The notes: generated from the sequence alone by a model not told the origin. Numbered from the stretch's first letter, positions 52,816 through 61,615 are shown. The stretch is DNA of 64,000 nt from Bog-756 sp035949055 (GCA_035949055.1 DASZIO010000002.1:18918-82917); one strand, 5' to 3'. Numbers and translations: made by a program.

Positions 52816-53841
52816 TCAGCCTCCGGAGACGTCTTGGATCTTCTGCCGTCCGGCGCTGACGAAGGGCATCATCTCGCGGAGCTGGGCACCCACCTTCTCG
52901 ATCGGGTGGTCGAGCCCGGCCTGGCGGAGGGCCCGGAAGTTCGGGCGGCCCTTGGCGTTCTCGGCCACCCACTCCTCGGCGAACGACCCGTCACGGATTT
53001 CGGACAGGATGCGGCCCATCTCGTCGCGCACCGCCTGGTTGATGACCCGGGGACCCCGGGTCAGATCGCCGTACTCGGCGGTGTCGGATATGGAGAAGCG
53101 CATGCCGCTGATCCCTTGCTCGTACATGAGGTCGACGATGAGCTTGAGCTCGTGGAGGCACTCGAAGTAGGCGGACTCGGGCTGGTAGCCGGCCGCCACC
53201 AGCGTCTCGTACCCGGCTTGCACCAGAGCGGTCAGGCCACCACACAGCACGACCTGTTCTCCGAAGAGGTCGGTCTCGGTCTCCTCGGCGAACGTCGTGT
53301 CCAGCACACCGGCCCGCGTGGCGCCGATGGCATGGGCATAGGAGAGGGCCAGGTCGTGAGCCTTGCCCGACGGGTCGGCCGACACGGCCACCAGCGAAGG
53401 CACTCCCCCACCCTCGGTGTAGGTCCGGCGGACCAGATGGCCCGGTCCCTTGGGCGCCACCATGGCCACATCGACATCGGCCGGAGGTTGGATGAGGCCG
53501 AACCGGATGTTGAAGCCGTGGGCGAAGAAGAGGGCATCGCCGCCGTGGAGGTGGGGAAGGATGTCGGACTTGTACACCTCGGCCTGCTCGGTATCGGGGA
53601 GCAGGACCATGATCACGTCGGCCTCGGCCGCGGCCTCGGCCACGGTGAGCACCCGGAGCCCGGCCTCTTCCGCTTTCTGCTTGGATGACGACTCCGAGCG
53701 CAGGCCCACCCGGACGTCGACCCCGCTCTCCGACAGGTTGAGGGCGTGGGCGTGACCCTGGGACCCGTACCCGATCACCGCCACCGTTCGGTTCCCGATG
53801 AGGCTCGGGTCGGCGTCCTTCTCGTAGTACAGCGTGGCCAT
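52816..53841 (-). CDS. ilvC: Ketol-acid reductoisomerase, class I
   Basis: A 341-residue class I enzyme: VAVIGYGSQGHAHALNLSESG, NADPH-type RSESSSKQKAEEAG, VAPKGPGHLVRRTYTEGGGVPSLVAV and the C-terminal ECLHELKLIVDLMYEQGI, then IS-DTAEYGDLTRGPRV. Third step of isoleucine and valine synthesis. ATG at 53841 (MATLYYEKDA) is the family start. It follows ilvN by five bases. Confidence 0.96.
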   Translation of the reverse strand: MATLYYEKDADPSLIGNRTVAVIGYGSQGHAHALNLSESGVDVRVGLRSESSSKQKAEEAGLRVLTVAEAAAEADVIMVLLPDTEQAEVYKSDILPHLHGGDALFFAHGFNIRFGLIQPPADVDVAMVAPKGPGHLVRRTYTEGGGVPSLVAVSADPSGKAHDLALSYAHAIGATRAGVLDTTFAEETETDLFGEQVVLCGGLTALVQAGYETLVAAGYQPESAYFECLHELKLIVDLMYEQGISGMRFSISDTAEYGDLTRGPRVINQAVRDEMGRILSEIRDGSFAEEWVAENAKGRPNFRALRQAGLDHPIEKVGAQLREMMPFVSAGRQKIQDVSGG

Positions 53842-53846
53842 GGCAA

Positions 53847-54416
53847 TCAACCTGCCTTCTCTATGGGGCGCGGGCCCATGGTCCGCCCCCCGGGCCGCCT
53901 GGCCGGCCCACGGGACCGGTCAAGCATAGGCAGCGCAACCCGACCGGTCCGCTGCATGTCGACGATCCCGTAGCTCCTGATCAGATCCTCGAAGTCGTCC
54001 AGCTTGGCCGGCGCGCCGGCCAGCATCACGGTGAGTCGGTCATGGCCCACGTCGACGATCTTGCCCTCGAACACCCCGACCAACTGGATCACCTGCCCTC
54101 GGGTCTCTGGCCCGGCCTCCACCGTGGCGAGGAGGAGCTCCCGTTCCCGCGACACGGCCGGATCGAGCTCGGTGATCGACACCACCGGGATCAGCTTGTC
54201 CAGTTGCTTGATGATTTGTTCGAGGGGTGACGACTCGACGTCGACCACGATGGTGATGCGGCTGAACCGCTCGTCGTCGGACGGGGCGACCGCCAGGGAG
54301 AAGATGTTGTAGCCACGGCGCGAGAACAGCCCGGCCACGCGGGCCAGCACCCCCGACTTGTTCTCGACCAGGACGGTCAGCGTGTGGTGGCGCTTGTCGG
54401 TTCCGTACATGCTCAT
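53847..54416 (-). CDS. ilvN: Acetolactate synthase small (regulatory) subunit
   Basis: A 189-residue subunit with an N-terminal ACT domain (TLTVLVENKSGVLARVAGLFSRRGYNIFSLAVAP) and a C-terminal IlvH domain (ELLLATVEAG, IVDVGHDRLTVMLAG, FEDLIRSYGIVDMQRTGRVAL). It confers valine feedback on IlvB. Its ATG overlaps the ilvB stop (ATGA). A basic C-terminal tail (PARRPGGRTMGPRP) is longer than usual. Confidence 0.96.
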   Translation of the reverse strand: MSMYGTDKRHHTLTVLVENKSGVLARVAGLFSRRGYNIFSLAVAPSDDERFSRITIVVDVESSPLEQIIKQLDKLIPVVSITELDPAVSRERELLLATVEAGPETRGQVIQLVGVFEGKIVDVGHDRLTVMLAGAPAKLDDFEDLIRSYGIVDMQRTGRVALPMLDRSRGPARRPGGRTMGPRPIEKAG

Positions 54417-56233
54417 GGCCCCTCCTCGGCCTGTGACGGGTCGACCACGATGTCGTCGTTCGAAGCACCGGCCGCCACCATGGGAAAGACTTTTTCGAAG
54501 GCGTCGGTGCGGAAGTCGACCACCACCGGTCGGTCATCGATGTTGTTGGCCTTGTCGATGGCCGGCGCCACTTCCTCGGGAGACTCCACCCGGATGCCCA
54601 CGCACCCCATGGCCTCCGCCCAACCCACGTAGTCAGGCAGGTCGGGTGAGAGATAGACCTCGGAGTAGCGCTCCCCGTAGAACATCTCCTGCCACTGACG
54701 GACCATTCCCAGGTATGCGTTGTTGAGGATGGCGATCTTGACCGGTATCCGCTCCGAACTGGCGGTCACCAGCTCCTGGGCCGTCATCTGGAAGCAACCG
54801 TCTCCGTCCACTGCCCACACCATCCGGTCGGGGCGGCCCACCTTGGCCCCGATGGCAGCGGGCACGGCGAACCCCATCGTCCCGAGACCACCGGAGTTGA
54901 CCCAGGTGTAGGGGTGGTCGAACTGCCACCACTGGGAGGCGAACATCTGGTGCTGCCCGACGCCGGAGGCCACGATGGTGTCCTCGGGGGTGGCGTCGCG
55001 CAGCGTCTCGAGCACGAATTGCGGCTTCAGGGCGCCCGGGCCCGGCTGTTGGTCGTAGACCAGGGGGTAGCGCCGCTGCCATTCGCTCAGCTGGGCGCGC
55101 CACGGGCTGAGTCGCTGGCGGGGGAAGGCCGCGGCCAGCGAGCCCTTGGCCGACGGTGCTCCGGACACCGCGTCGGACGGTGCTCCGCCCGACCCGCCCC
55201 GGGTGGCGTCGGAGTGCCGGAGCCCGCACGCCTCGAGGGCCGACAGCAGCTCGTCGATGACCAGGCGGCAATCTCCGGCGATGGCGACGTCGGCGCGACG
55301 CGCCTTGTTGAGCTCGGCCGGGTCGATGTCCACATGGATGACCTTGGCCTCCGGCGCGAAGGCGTCGACCTTACCGGTGACCCGGTCGTCGAACCGGCTG
55401 CCCAGGGCGATCAGGAGGTCGGATCGCTGCATGGCGGTGACCGCGGTGAAGTTACCGTGCATGCCCGGCATACCCAGGCACAGCGGGTGCGAATCGGGGA
55501 ACGAGCCGCGGGCCATCAACGTGGTCACCACCGGGATGCCGGTCCGTTCAGCCAGCTCCCGCAAGGGGCCGGACGCCCGCGCCTTGAGGATCCCACCTCC
55601 GGCGTAGATGATCGGGCGCTCGGCGGCGAGTAGCAGCTCGGCCGCGCTGCGCACCAGGGCGGGATCGCCCTGCGTGACCGGTTTGTAGCCGGGGAGGTCG
55701 AGCTCGCCCGGCTCGGGCCAGTACCACTCCATGGGCCGGTTGGCCACATCCTTTGGGACGTCGATCAGCACCGGCCCGGGACGACCGGTCGTGGCGACGT
55801 GGAAGGCCTCGGCCACCACCCTCGGGATGTCGGCTCCGTCGGTGATCAACCAGTTGTGTTTGGTGATCCCCATGGTGATGCCGGTGATGTCGCTCTCCTG
55901 AAAGGCGTCCGTCCCGATGGCGGTGGTCGGCACCTGTCCGGTCACCACCACCAGCGGGATGGAGTCCATGTAGGCGTCGGCCAGCGGCGTGACGATGTTG
56001 GTGGCGCCGGGGCCGCTCGTGACCATGGCCACGCCGGGACGACCGGTCACCTGGGCGTAGCCCTCGGCCATGTGGCCGGCGCCCTGCTCGTGGCGCACCA
56101 GGATGTGGCGGATCGAGGAGTCGAGGATGGGATCGTAGACGGGCAGGATGGCACCGCCGGGCAGGCCGAACATGACCTCCACCTGCTGCATCTCCAAGCT
56201 CTTGATCAGTGCTTGTGCTCCGGTCAGTTCCAT
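54413..56233 (-). CDS. ilvB: Acetolactate synthase large subunit
   Basis: A 606-residue ThDP enzyme: FGLPGGAILPVYD, catalytic Glu49 in VRHEQGAGHMAEGYA, TSGPGATNIVTPLADAYMDSIPLVVVTGQVPT and the ThDP motif GDGCFQMTAQELVTA ... NNAYLGMVRQWQ. First step of branched-chain amino acid synthesis. ATG at 56233 has AAGGAAG seven bases upstream. An insertion of low complexity (GGSGGAPSDAVSGAPSAKGS) separates domains. Transcription likely starts beyond the attenuator at 56344-56458. Confidence 0.97.
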   Translation of the reverse strand: MELTGAQALIKSLEMQQVEVMFGLPGGAILPVYDPILDSSIRHILVRHEQGAGHMAEGYAQVTGRPGVAMVTSGPGATNIVTPLADAYMDSIPLVVVTGQVPTTAIGTDAFQESDITGITMGITKHNWLITDGADIPRVVAEAFHVATTGRPGPVLIDVPKDVANRPMEWYWPEPGELDLPGYKPVTQGDPALVRSAAELLLAAERPIIYAGGGILKARASGPLRELAERTGIPVVTTLMARGSFPDSHPLCLGMPGMHGNFTAVTAMQRSDLLIALGSRFDDRVTGKVDAFAPEAKVIHVDIDPAELNKARRADVAIAGDCRLVIDELLSALEACGLRHSDATRGGSGGAPSDAVSGAPSAKGSLAAAFPRQRLSPWRAQLSEWQRRYPLVYDQQPGPGALKPQFVLETLRDATPEDTIVASGVGQHQMFASQWWQFDHPYTWVNSGGLGTMGFAVPAAIGAKVGRPDRMVWAVDGDGCFQMTAQELVTASSERIPVKIAILNNAYLGMVRQWQEMFYGERYSEVYLSPDLPDYVGWAEAMGCVGIRVESPEEVAPAIDKANNIDDRPVVVDFRTDAFEKVFPMVAAGASNDDIVVDPSQAEEGP

Positions 56234-56245
56234 CGTCTGCTTCCT

Positions 56246-56291
56246 TTCCGGTGATGGCCGAACGTCGGTTCCGGTGATGGCCGAACGTCGG
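56246..56291. repeat. 23-bp tandem duplication upstream of ilvB
   Basis: TTCCGGTGATGGCCGAACGTCGG occurs twice in a row, at 56246-56268 and 56269-56291, with no mismatch. It lies between the ilv terminator and the ilvB ribosome site, in the leader RNA. It may be a recent slip or may bind something. Confidence 0.85.
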
Positions 56292-56343
56292 TGTGGTGTT
56301 CAGGTTGTGGCTCTTCGGGAACCGGCAAGCGTGCTGGGACATG

Positions 56344-56369
56344 AAAACGACCTCCCGTCCGGGAGGTCG
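56344..56369 (-). terminator. Intrinsic terminator of the ilv attenuator
   Basis: On the minus strand, CGACCTCCCG pairs with CGGGAGGTCG across a tiny loop and is followed at once by TTTT. This is a textbook intrinsic terminator, placed between the leader peptide and ilvB. Confidence 0.85.
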
Positions 56370-56373
56370 AAAG

Positions 56374-56402
56374 GCGCGCACGGCGAGGGGCGACGTGCGC
56401 GC
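56374..56402 (-). promoter_or_regulatory. Hairpin at the leader stop codon (pause or competing stem)
   Basis: GCGCGCACG (56374-56382) pairs with CGTGCGCGC (56394-56402) over nine bases with an 11-base loop. Its upstream arm touches the leader peptide stop codon, the place where a translating ribosome would decide its formation. I could not see a clear antiterminator pairing with the terminator arm. Confidence 0.65.
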
Positions 56403-56458
56403 TAGGCGATAAGTACCAGGGTGGGGCGGCGGCGTGACGGGGTCGGCGGCATGACCAT
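56402..56458 (-). CDS. ilv leader peptide with Leu-Val-Leu-Ile codons
   Basis: An 18-residue frame, MVMPPTPSRRRPTLVLIA, ending TAG just before the stem at 56374-56402 and the terminator at 56344-56369. The control codons CTG GTA CTT ATC (L14, V15, L16, I17) code for the three end products of the operon. No Shine-Dalgarno is seen; with an apparent -10 element only a few bases before the ATG, the peptide may be translated from a leaderless transcript. Confidence 0.75.
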   Translation of the reverse strand: MVMPPTPSRRRPTLVLIA

Positions 56459-56462
56459 CACA

Positions 56463-56490
56463 TTGTTACACGCCGGAACCCCCCGGACAA
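56463..56490 (-). promoter_or_regulatory. Probable promoter of ilvBNC
   Basis: On the minus strand TTGTCC (56485-56490) is followed after 16-17 bases by TAACAAT, preceded by TG (an extended -10). Transcription would begin at or within a few bases of the leader ATG at 56458. Hexamer match is moderate. Confidence 0.5.
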
Positions 56491-56558
56491 GCACCGGGAG
56501 GGCTGGCCCGGGCACGCCGCCGGGGACCCGGAGCAGGCGGGGCTCTCCTCCCGCCGCC

Positions 56559-57878
56559 TCAGCCCGGGTAGAAGAAAGGCTGGTCACAGCGGAAGCCATG
56601 AGTCAGACCGCTCACCGGTGGGTCGTCCATACGTTGGAAGGTGCCGCCCGCGATTCGGCCGAGGACATAGCAGCTGATGGGGGCTTTGCGGGCCGGATCA
56701 CCGTCGGGGATGAGATTCGAACCGGTGAACGAGGTGGTTCGCCGGAGCGCCTCGAGCAGTGAACCCCTGGTCGGATGGGCCCCCGCCGCACGGAGGGCGT
56801 CGGCGAACAGCTGCGTACACAGCCATCCGTACAGCGTGAAGAAGTCGGCATGGAAGCCGGGCGAGACATGCTGGACCCAGTCGAGGAAGGTGCGGACGGC
56901 GGGGACGGCGGCGGCATCCTCACCGAGGTAGAAGGCAGAGGACTGCTCGAAGTACGCACCATCGATGGACCCTGGACCACCCGAATCGGCCACCAACGAC
57001 TCGCTGTACGCCGGAGCACCTAATACCAGTACCGGATGGAAGTTCTGCTGGTTCATGTCCTTCACCGCGGCCGAGGCATAGTTCACCGGCAGCTGCTCGA
57101 GGAACAGGATCTGCACGCCGGCATTCTTCATGGCCACGATGTTCTGTGTGAAGTCGGTGGTCGTCGGTGGGAGCGCGGGGTCGTAGATCACCCTGTACCC
57201 GAGGTGCTCCATGGTCACCTTTTCATGCTCCCAGGCGGTCACCGTCGAGGTGAGATCGGCGACGATGGTCCCGGTGTGCAGAACCTGATCGGGAAACCGC
57301 TGTTTGAAGTAGGTGAGCGGCCCGAGGGGCCAGCCCGGGGCGTTGGGCGAGGGGCTGAACGTGTTCGGCAGCTTCGCCGTGGCGGGATCGAGTGACTCCG
57401 AGACGTTCGGCATCTGTGGGTTGGCGGCCAGGACCGAGCCGCCGAAGGCATCCTCCAAGGAGAACCCACCCACGGTGGCAAAGTCACTTTGCACCGCGGC
57501 CCGGGTCTGCTGCTTGTTCAGGGCCCCCGCGAACTGGTCGTCCGAGCTCCTCACCACCAGCTTGCGGCCCGCGATGCCGCCTTGGGCGTTCACGTAGGCG
57601 GCATAGGCCTCGGTACCGACCGCGGCCCCGGCGAACAAGCCGCCCGCCTGGGTCGAGATGTTCGCGATGGTCACCGACCCCGGTGACACACCCGTCGTAT
57701 CGGCGAACGCCGACGCAGGGATCCCCGCTCCTGAGGTGCCGGCACCGGCCGGGCTCTCGGTGGAGGAGCAACCCGCCAGCAGGCTGCCGACCAGGGCCAC
57801 ACCGGCGCCGACGAGCGCCGTCCACCATCTCCCACCTGAGGCCCTCCGCGCCCGCTCGGCCACGCGAGCCCCGGTCAC
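56559..57878 (-). CDS. Solute-binding lipoprotein, LivJ-like (branched-chain amino acid type)
   Basis: A 439-residue exported binding protein. The signal ends in lipobox LLAGC, then a Ser/Gly linker. The periplasmic-binding fold type I is recognised from VTIANISTQAGGLFAGAAVGTEAYAAYVNAQGGIAGRKLVVRSSDDQ and a later hinge (GTIVADLTSTVTAWEHEK). LivJ/amide-urea type ligands are usual. No permease or ATPase adjoins; it is an orphan receptor, lying just upstream of the ilv promoter. It starts at GTG 57878. Confidence 0.85.
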   Translation of the reverse strand: MTGARVAERARRASGGRWWTALVGAGVALVGSLLAGCSSTESPAGAGTSGAGIPASAFADTTGVSPGSVTIANISTQAGGLFAGAAVGTEAYAAYVNAQGGIAGRKLVVRSSDDQFAGALNKQQTRAAVQSDFATVGGFSLEDAFGGSVLAANPQMPNVSESLDPATAKLPNTFSPSPNAPGWPLGPLTYFKQRFPDQVLHTGTIVADLTSTVTAWEHEKVTMEHLGYRVIYDPALPPTTTDFTQNIVAMKNAGVQILFLEQLPVNYASAAVKDMNQQNFHPVLVLGAPAYSESLVADSGGPGSIDGAYFEQSSAFYLGEDAAAVPAVRTFLDWVQHVSPGFHADFFTLYGWLCTQLFADALRAAGAHPTRGSLLEALRRTTSFTGSNLIPDGDPARKAPISCYVLGRIAGGTFQRMDDPPVSGLTHGFRCDQPFFYPG

Positions 57879-57941
57879 GCGAGTCCCCCCACGCGAGTCC
57901 TCCCTCGTAGTCTTGGCCAGACCGTCGAACGCACCACGAGT

Positions 57942-58403
57942 CTAGAGGGCGGGTGCGGCCCAGGTCCGGGCGTTGTGGCCCTCCCCGGCGACGACGAAGT
58001 ACCCCACCTCGGTGATGTCGACGGCAAACAGGTGGTAGTCGCCTGCGGGCCGCCAGCCGATGCGGGCCTCGAGGGCACGACCGTACCGCTCGCGCTCGTC
58101 GGCGTCGGCCACGTCGACGGCCCGGCCGTAGACCTTCACATCACCCTCGGTCCCGGCCTTGTCACGCACCACGCTGTGCACCACGCACCGCGGGTCGCGT
58201 AGCAGATCGAGGGCCTTCCTCGACTGCCACATCATCCCGAGGTACAGGACGCCTTCCACGATGAGAGGCTCGACGGGGCTGATCCGGGGCCACCCGTTGC
58301 GCCGCAGCGTCCCGACCAGCACCAGTCCCTCGCCGTCGATGCGGGCCTCGGCCAGCTCGGCGAACGGCCGGTCGGCGTCGCGAAATTCTTGCCACGTCGC
58401 CAC
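57942..58403 (-). CDS. Pyridoxamine-phosphate-oxidase-like (split-barrel flavin/F420) protein
   Basis: A 153-residue split-barrel protein: LVLVGTLRRNGWPRISPVEPLIVEGVLYLGMMWQSRKALDLLRDPRCVVHSVV and DVKVYGRAV. The pattern of RNGWPRISPVEP and KALDLLRDPR fits the PPOX/FDOR superfamily, which in actinobacteria uses FMN, F420 or haem. If it uses F420 it would agree with the FrhB-like protein in this window, but the sequence does not decide the cofactor. Confidence 0.8.
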   Translation of the reverse strand: MATWQEFRDADRPFAELAEARIDGEGLVLVGTLRRNGWPRISPVEPLIVEGVLYLGMMWQSRKALDLLRDPRCVVHSVVRDKAGTEGDVKVYGRAVDVADADERERYGRALEARIGWRPAGDYHLFAVDITEVGYFVVAGEGHNARTWAAPAL

Positions 58404-58415
58404 GGTCGCCCGCGA

Positions 58416-60131
58416 TCAGGGCTCGGTCACCGCTCCCCGCTCGGCGCCGGTGACCAGCCGGGCGTACTTGGCCAGGACGCCGGTGGCATAGCGCGGCTCG
58501 GGGTGCTTGAGATCACGCCGACGGCGCTCGAGGTCGCGCTCGTCGACCATCAGGTCGATCGAGTGAGTGGAGACGTCCACCACGATCCGGTCCCCGTCGG
58601 CCACCACCGCGATCGGTCCCCCGTCGACGGCTTCGGGCGCCACGTGCCCGATGCAGAACCCGTGGGTCCCGCCGGAGAACCTGCCATCGGTGACCAGGGC
58701 GCAGTCCGCGCCGCGCCCCACACCCTTCATGGCTCCGGTGACGGCCAGCATCTCACGCATCCCTGGCCCGCCCTTCGGCCCCTCATATCGGATGACGACC
58801 ACGGTATTGGGCTCGATCGCCCCGGCCAAGATCGCCTCCATGGCCGCGTCCTCCCCGTCGAACACCCGGGCGGGGCCGTCGAAGGTCAGCTGATCGATGC
58901 CGGCCACCTTGACCACGGCACCCTTCGGAGCCAGTGAACCGCGGAGCACGGCGATCCCTCCCTGGGCGTGGATGGGATCGCTCACGGCGTGGACCACGTC
59001 CCCGTCAGGACCGGGAGGGTCGAGGGCGGCCAGGTTCTCGGCCACGGTCCTCCCCGACACGGTGATGCACTCCCCATGGAGCAGCCCCGCGTCGAGCAGC
59101 TCCGCCATGACCACCGGGACGCCCCCGATCCGGTCGAGGTCACTCATGTGGTACTTCCCGTGTGGCTTGGTGTCGGCCAGGTGGGGCACTCGGGCACCCA
59201 CCCGGTTGAAGTCCTCGAGGTCGAGGTCGACGCGTGCCTCGTGGGCGATGGCGAGCAGATGGAGCACAGCGTTGGTGGACCCCCCGAGCGCCATGGTTAC
59301 GGCGATGGCGTTCTCGAAGGCCTCCTTGGTCATCACGTCCCTCGGGCGGATACCGGCTCGTAGCAACGACACCACGGCCTCCCCGGAGGCGAAGGCCGCG
59401 TCGTCGCGCCGCCGGTCGACCGCCGGCGCAGAGGAGGTGCCCGGGAGGGCCATGCCCAGAGCCTCGGCCGCCGAGGCCATGGTGTTGGCGGTGAACATCC
59501 CGGCGCATGACCCTTCGGTCGGGCAGGCATTGTGCTCGATCAGGCTCAGCTCCTCGTCGGACAGGGCGTCGACCGCGTGGGCGCCGACGGCCTCGAACAC
59601 CGAGGTGATGTCGAGGGCACGATCGCCGGCCCGACCTGGGAGGATCGATCCCCCGTAGAGGAACACGCTGGGCAGATTGAGGCGCCCGGCAGCCATGAGC
59701 ATGCCGGGCAGGGACTTGTCACATCCGGCCACCGTGACCAGGCCGTCGAACCGCTCGGCATGCATCATCGTCTCCACCGAGTCGGCGATCACCTCGCGGC
59801 TGACCAGCGACGCCCGCATCCCCTCGTGGCCCATCGAGATCCCGTCGGACACCGCGATGGTCATGAACTCGAGGGGGAAGCCTCCGGCGCGGCGGACCCC
59901 GTCCTTGGCCCGCTTGGCCAGGCGATCGAGCGGCAGGTTGCAGGGGGTGACCTCGTTCCACGACGACGCCACGCCGATCTGGGGCTTGTCCCAGTCGTCG
60001 TCGGTCATGCCGACCGCCCGCAGCATGGCCCGGGCCGGCGCCCGGGTCGGGCCGTCGGTGACCTGGTAGCTGCGGGGTTTCACACCGTCCAGCGGCAGCT
60101 CGGACGCATCGGTGGGTCTCGCTTCGCTCAT
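58416..60131 (-). CDS. ilvD: Dihydroxy-acid dehydratase
   Basis: A 571-residue IlvD with Fe-S ligands in VAGCDKSLPGMLMA and CPTEGSCAGMFTANTM, an NLPLDRLAKRAKDGVRRAGGFPLEF segment and the C-terminal DGRFSGGTHGFCIGHVAPEA. It makes the 2-keto acids of valine and isoleucine. ATG at 60131 (MSEARPTDASEL) is used. Monocistronic or with the PPOX-like gene; not joined to ilvBNC. Confidence 0.95.
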   Translation of the reverse strand: MSEARPTDASELPLDGVKPRSYQVTDGPTRAPARAMLRAVGMTDDDWDKPQIGVASSWNEVTPCNLPLDRLAKRAKDGVRRAGGFPLEFMTIAVSDGISMGHEGMRASLVSREVIADSVETMMHAERFDGLVTVAGCDKSLPGMLMAAGRLNLPSVFLYGGSILPGRAGDRALDITSVFEAVGAHAVDALSDEELSLIEHNACPTEGSCAGMFTANTMASAAEALGMALPGTSSAPAVDRRRDDAAFASGEAVVSLLRAGIRPRDVMTKEAFENAIAVTMALGGSTNAVLHLLAIAHEARVDLDLEDFNRVGARVPHLADTKPHGKYHMSDLDRIGGVPVVMAELLDAGLLHGECITVSGRTVAENLAALDPPGPDGDVVHAVSDPIHAQGGIAVLRGSLAPKGAVVKVAGIDQLTFDGPARVFDGEDAAMEAILAGAIEPNTVVVIRYEGPKGGPGMREMLAVTGAMKGVGRGADCALVTDGRFSGGTHGFCIGHVAPEAVDGGPIAVVADGDRIVVDVSTHSIDLMVDERDLERRRRDLKHPEPRYATGVLAKYARLVTGAERGAVTEP

Positions 60132-60218
60132 TGATGCATGGTACGACGCGGGAGAACCGGGCCGAGTGGCCGGACGGCCGGCCCGGGCGCACCGGATGGT
60201 CCGGCGGCTAGCATCAAT

Positions 60219-60235
60219 TGACACATTGAATGTCA
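60219..60235. promoter_or_regulatory. Inverted repeat near the haloalkane dehalogenase gene
   Basis: TGACA CATTGAA TGTCA, an inverted repeat with 7-base spacer in an AT-rich patch of the divergent region between ilvD and the dehalogenase-like gene. It could be an operator for the latter; TTGACA here may also act as a -35 element. Confidence 0.35.
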
Positions 60236-60305
60236 TTTCGTGTGGGTGACCCGCCGGGTACGCGACCACCCGGCCGAGACCGAACGAGAGCGAGGTAGAC
60301 AGCCG

Positions 60306-61214
60306 ATGCAGGTTCTCCGGACACCGGACAGCTTTTTCGCCGACCTTCCCGGATTCGAATTCGACCCGCACTACGCGCAGGTCCCCGACCAGGACGGCGG
60401 CACCCTGCGGGTGCACTACCTCGACGAGGGTCCGCCCGACGGCCCGATCGTCATCCTGCTCCACGGCGAGCCCTCGTGGAGCTTCCTCTACCGCCACATG
60501 ATCCCGGTGCTCTCCGAGGCCGGGTTGCGCTCGATCGCGCCGGACCTGGTCGGGTTCGGGCGATCGGACAAACCGACGCCGCGGTCGGAGTACACCTTCG
60601 CCCGCCATGTCGAATGGATGCGGTCCCTCTTGTTCGACTCGCTCGAGCTGTCAGAGGCCACCCTGGTGGGCCAGGACTGGGGCGGCCTGATCGGGCTCCG
60701 ACTGGTCGGCGAGCACCCCGATCGATTCTCCCGGGTGGTGGCGGCCAACACCTTCCTCCCCACCGGCGACCGGCCTCCGGGTGATGCCTTCCTGGCCTGG
60801 CTCAAGTTCTCACAGGAGGTCGAGGTCTTCCCGACCGGGACCATCGTCAACTCGGGGTGCACGACCGACCTCAGCCCCGAGGTCATGGCCGGCTACGACG
60901 CGCCCTTCCCGGACGAGACCTACACCGAAGGAGCCCGCCAATTTCCCACGCTCGTGCCCATCTCCCCGTCGGACCCGGCGGCGGAACCCAACCGGCAGGC
61001 TTGGCGGGTGCTCGAGACGTTCGAGAAGCCGTTCCTCACCGCGTTCAGCGACGGGGATCCGATCACGGCGGGGTCGGACCGCTACCTGCAGGAACACATC
61101 CCCGGAGCGCGCGGGCGACCCCACGCGACCATCGCCGGTGGGGGGCACTTCCTCCAGGAGGACCGCGGTCCCGAACTGGCTGCCGTCGTCGCCGACTTCG
61201 TCCGGGCCACCTGA
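60306..61214 (+). CDS. Haloalkane dehalogenase-like alpha/beta hydrolase
   Basis: A 302-residue enzyme closely following the DhlA pattern: LLHGEPSWSFLYRHMIP (Glu56), VGQDWGGLIG with the nucleophile Asp124 and Trp125 at the same numbers as DhlA, and GGHFLQED with the catalytic His near the end. This group hydrolyses carbon-halogen bonds; some relatives act on epoxides or esters. The substrate is unknown. It starts at ATG 60306 after an AT-rich promoter patch. Confidence 0.85.
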   Translation: MQVLRTPDSFFADLPGFEFDPHYAQVPDQDGGTLRVHYLDEGPPDGPIVILLHGEPSWSFLYRHMIPVLSEAGLRSIAPDLVGFGRSDKPTPRSEYTFARHVEWMRSLLFDSLELSEATLVGQDWGGLIGLRLVGEHPDRFSRVVAANTFLPTGDRPPGDAFLAWLKFSQEVEVFPTGTIVNSGCTTDLSPEVMAGYDAPFPDETYTEGARQFPTLVPISPSDPAAEPNRQAWRVLETFEKPFLTAFSDGDPITAGSDRYLQEHIPGARGRPHATIAGGGHFLQEDRGPELAAVVADFVRAT

Positions 61215-61284
61215 TCCGGCTGGTCTCGTCCACCCGCGGCGACCGCGGACCCGACACGCCCAGGAGCCGTCGCTATCGTGGGGC

Positions 61285-61533
61285 ATGCACCTCTACGTGG
61301 CGTTTCTGGGCGGGTCCCTGGGCGAGGGCCGCATGGGCGAGGATCACGAAGTGGTCACGATCGTGGCCGAGGACCGGGCTGACGCCAACACCAGGGCCAA
61401 AGCCAAATGGCGAGGTCCCGGGCGCAGCCATGTCGACGCCCTGCAGCGCATCGACATGGTCGACGGCTTCCGGGTCGACCTGGTTCCGGCGGGATCGGGT
61501 GACTACGGCACGCTCTACGGCTACAACGACTGA
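61285..61533 (+). CDS. DUF1543-like small protein
   Basis: An 82-residue protein, MHLYVAFLGGSLGEGRMGEDHEVVTIVAEDRADANTRAKAKWRG. The start (xLYVxFLGG), the GRxxEDHEVV centre and the late AKxKW fit DUF1543. Role unknown. Confidence 0.75.
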   Translation: MHLYVAFLGGSLGEGRMGEDHEVVTIVAEDRADANTRAKAKWRGPGRSHVDALQRIDMVDGFRVDLVPAGSGDYGTLYGYND

Positions 61534-61615
61534 TCAGCCGTCTCGCGGCGGCAACGGCCGGCGTCTCGACGTCGTTGGGGCTGACGCCGGTGCCCTCGGC
61601 TGGGATAATTGCTGG

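Noticed and set aside
56690..56720. tRNA T-loop-like GGTTCGAATC on the minus strand
   Set aside because: Lies in the LivJ-like coding sequence and no cloverleaf fits.
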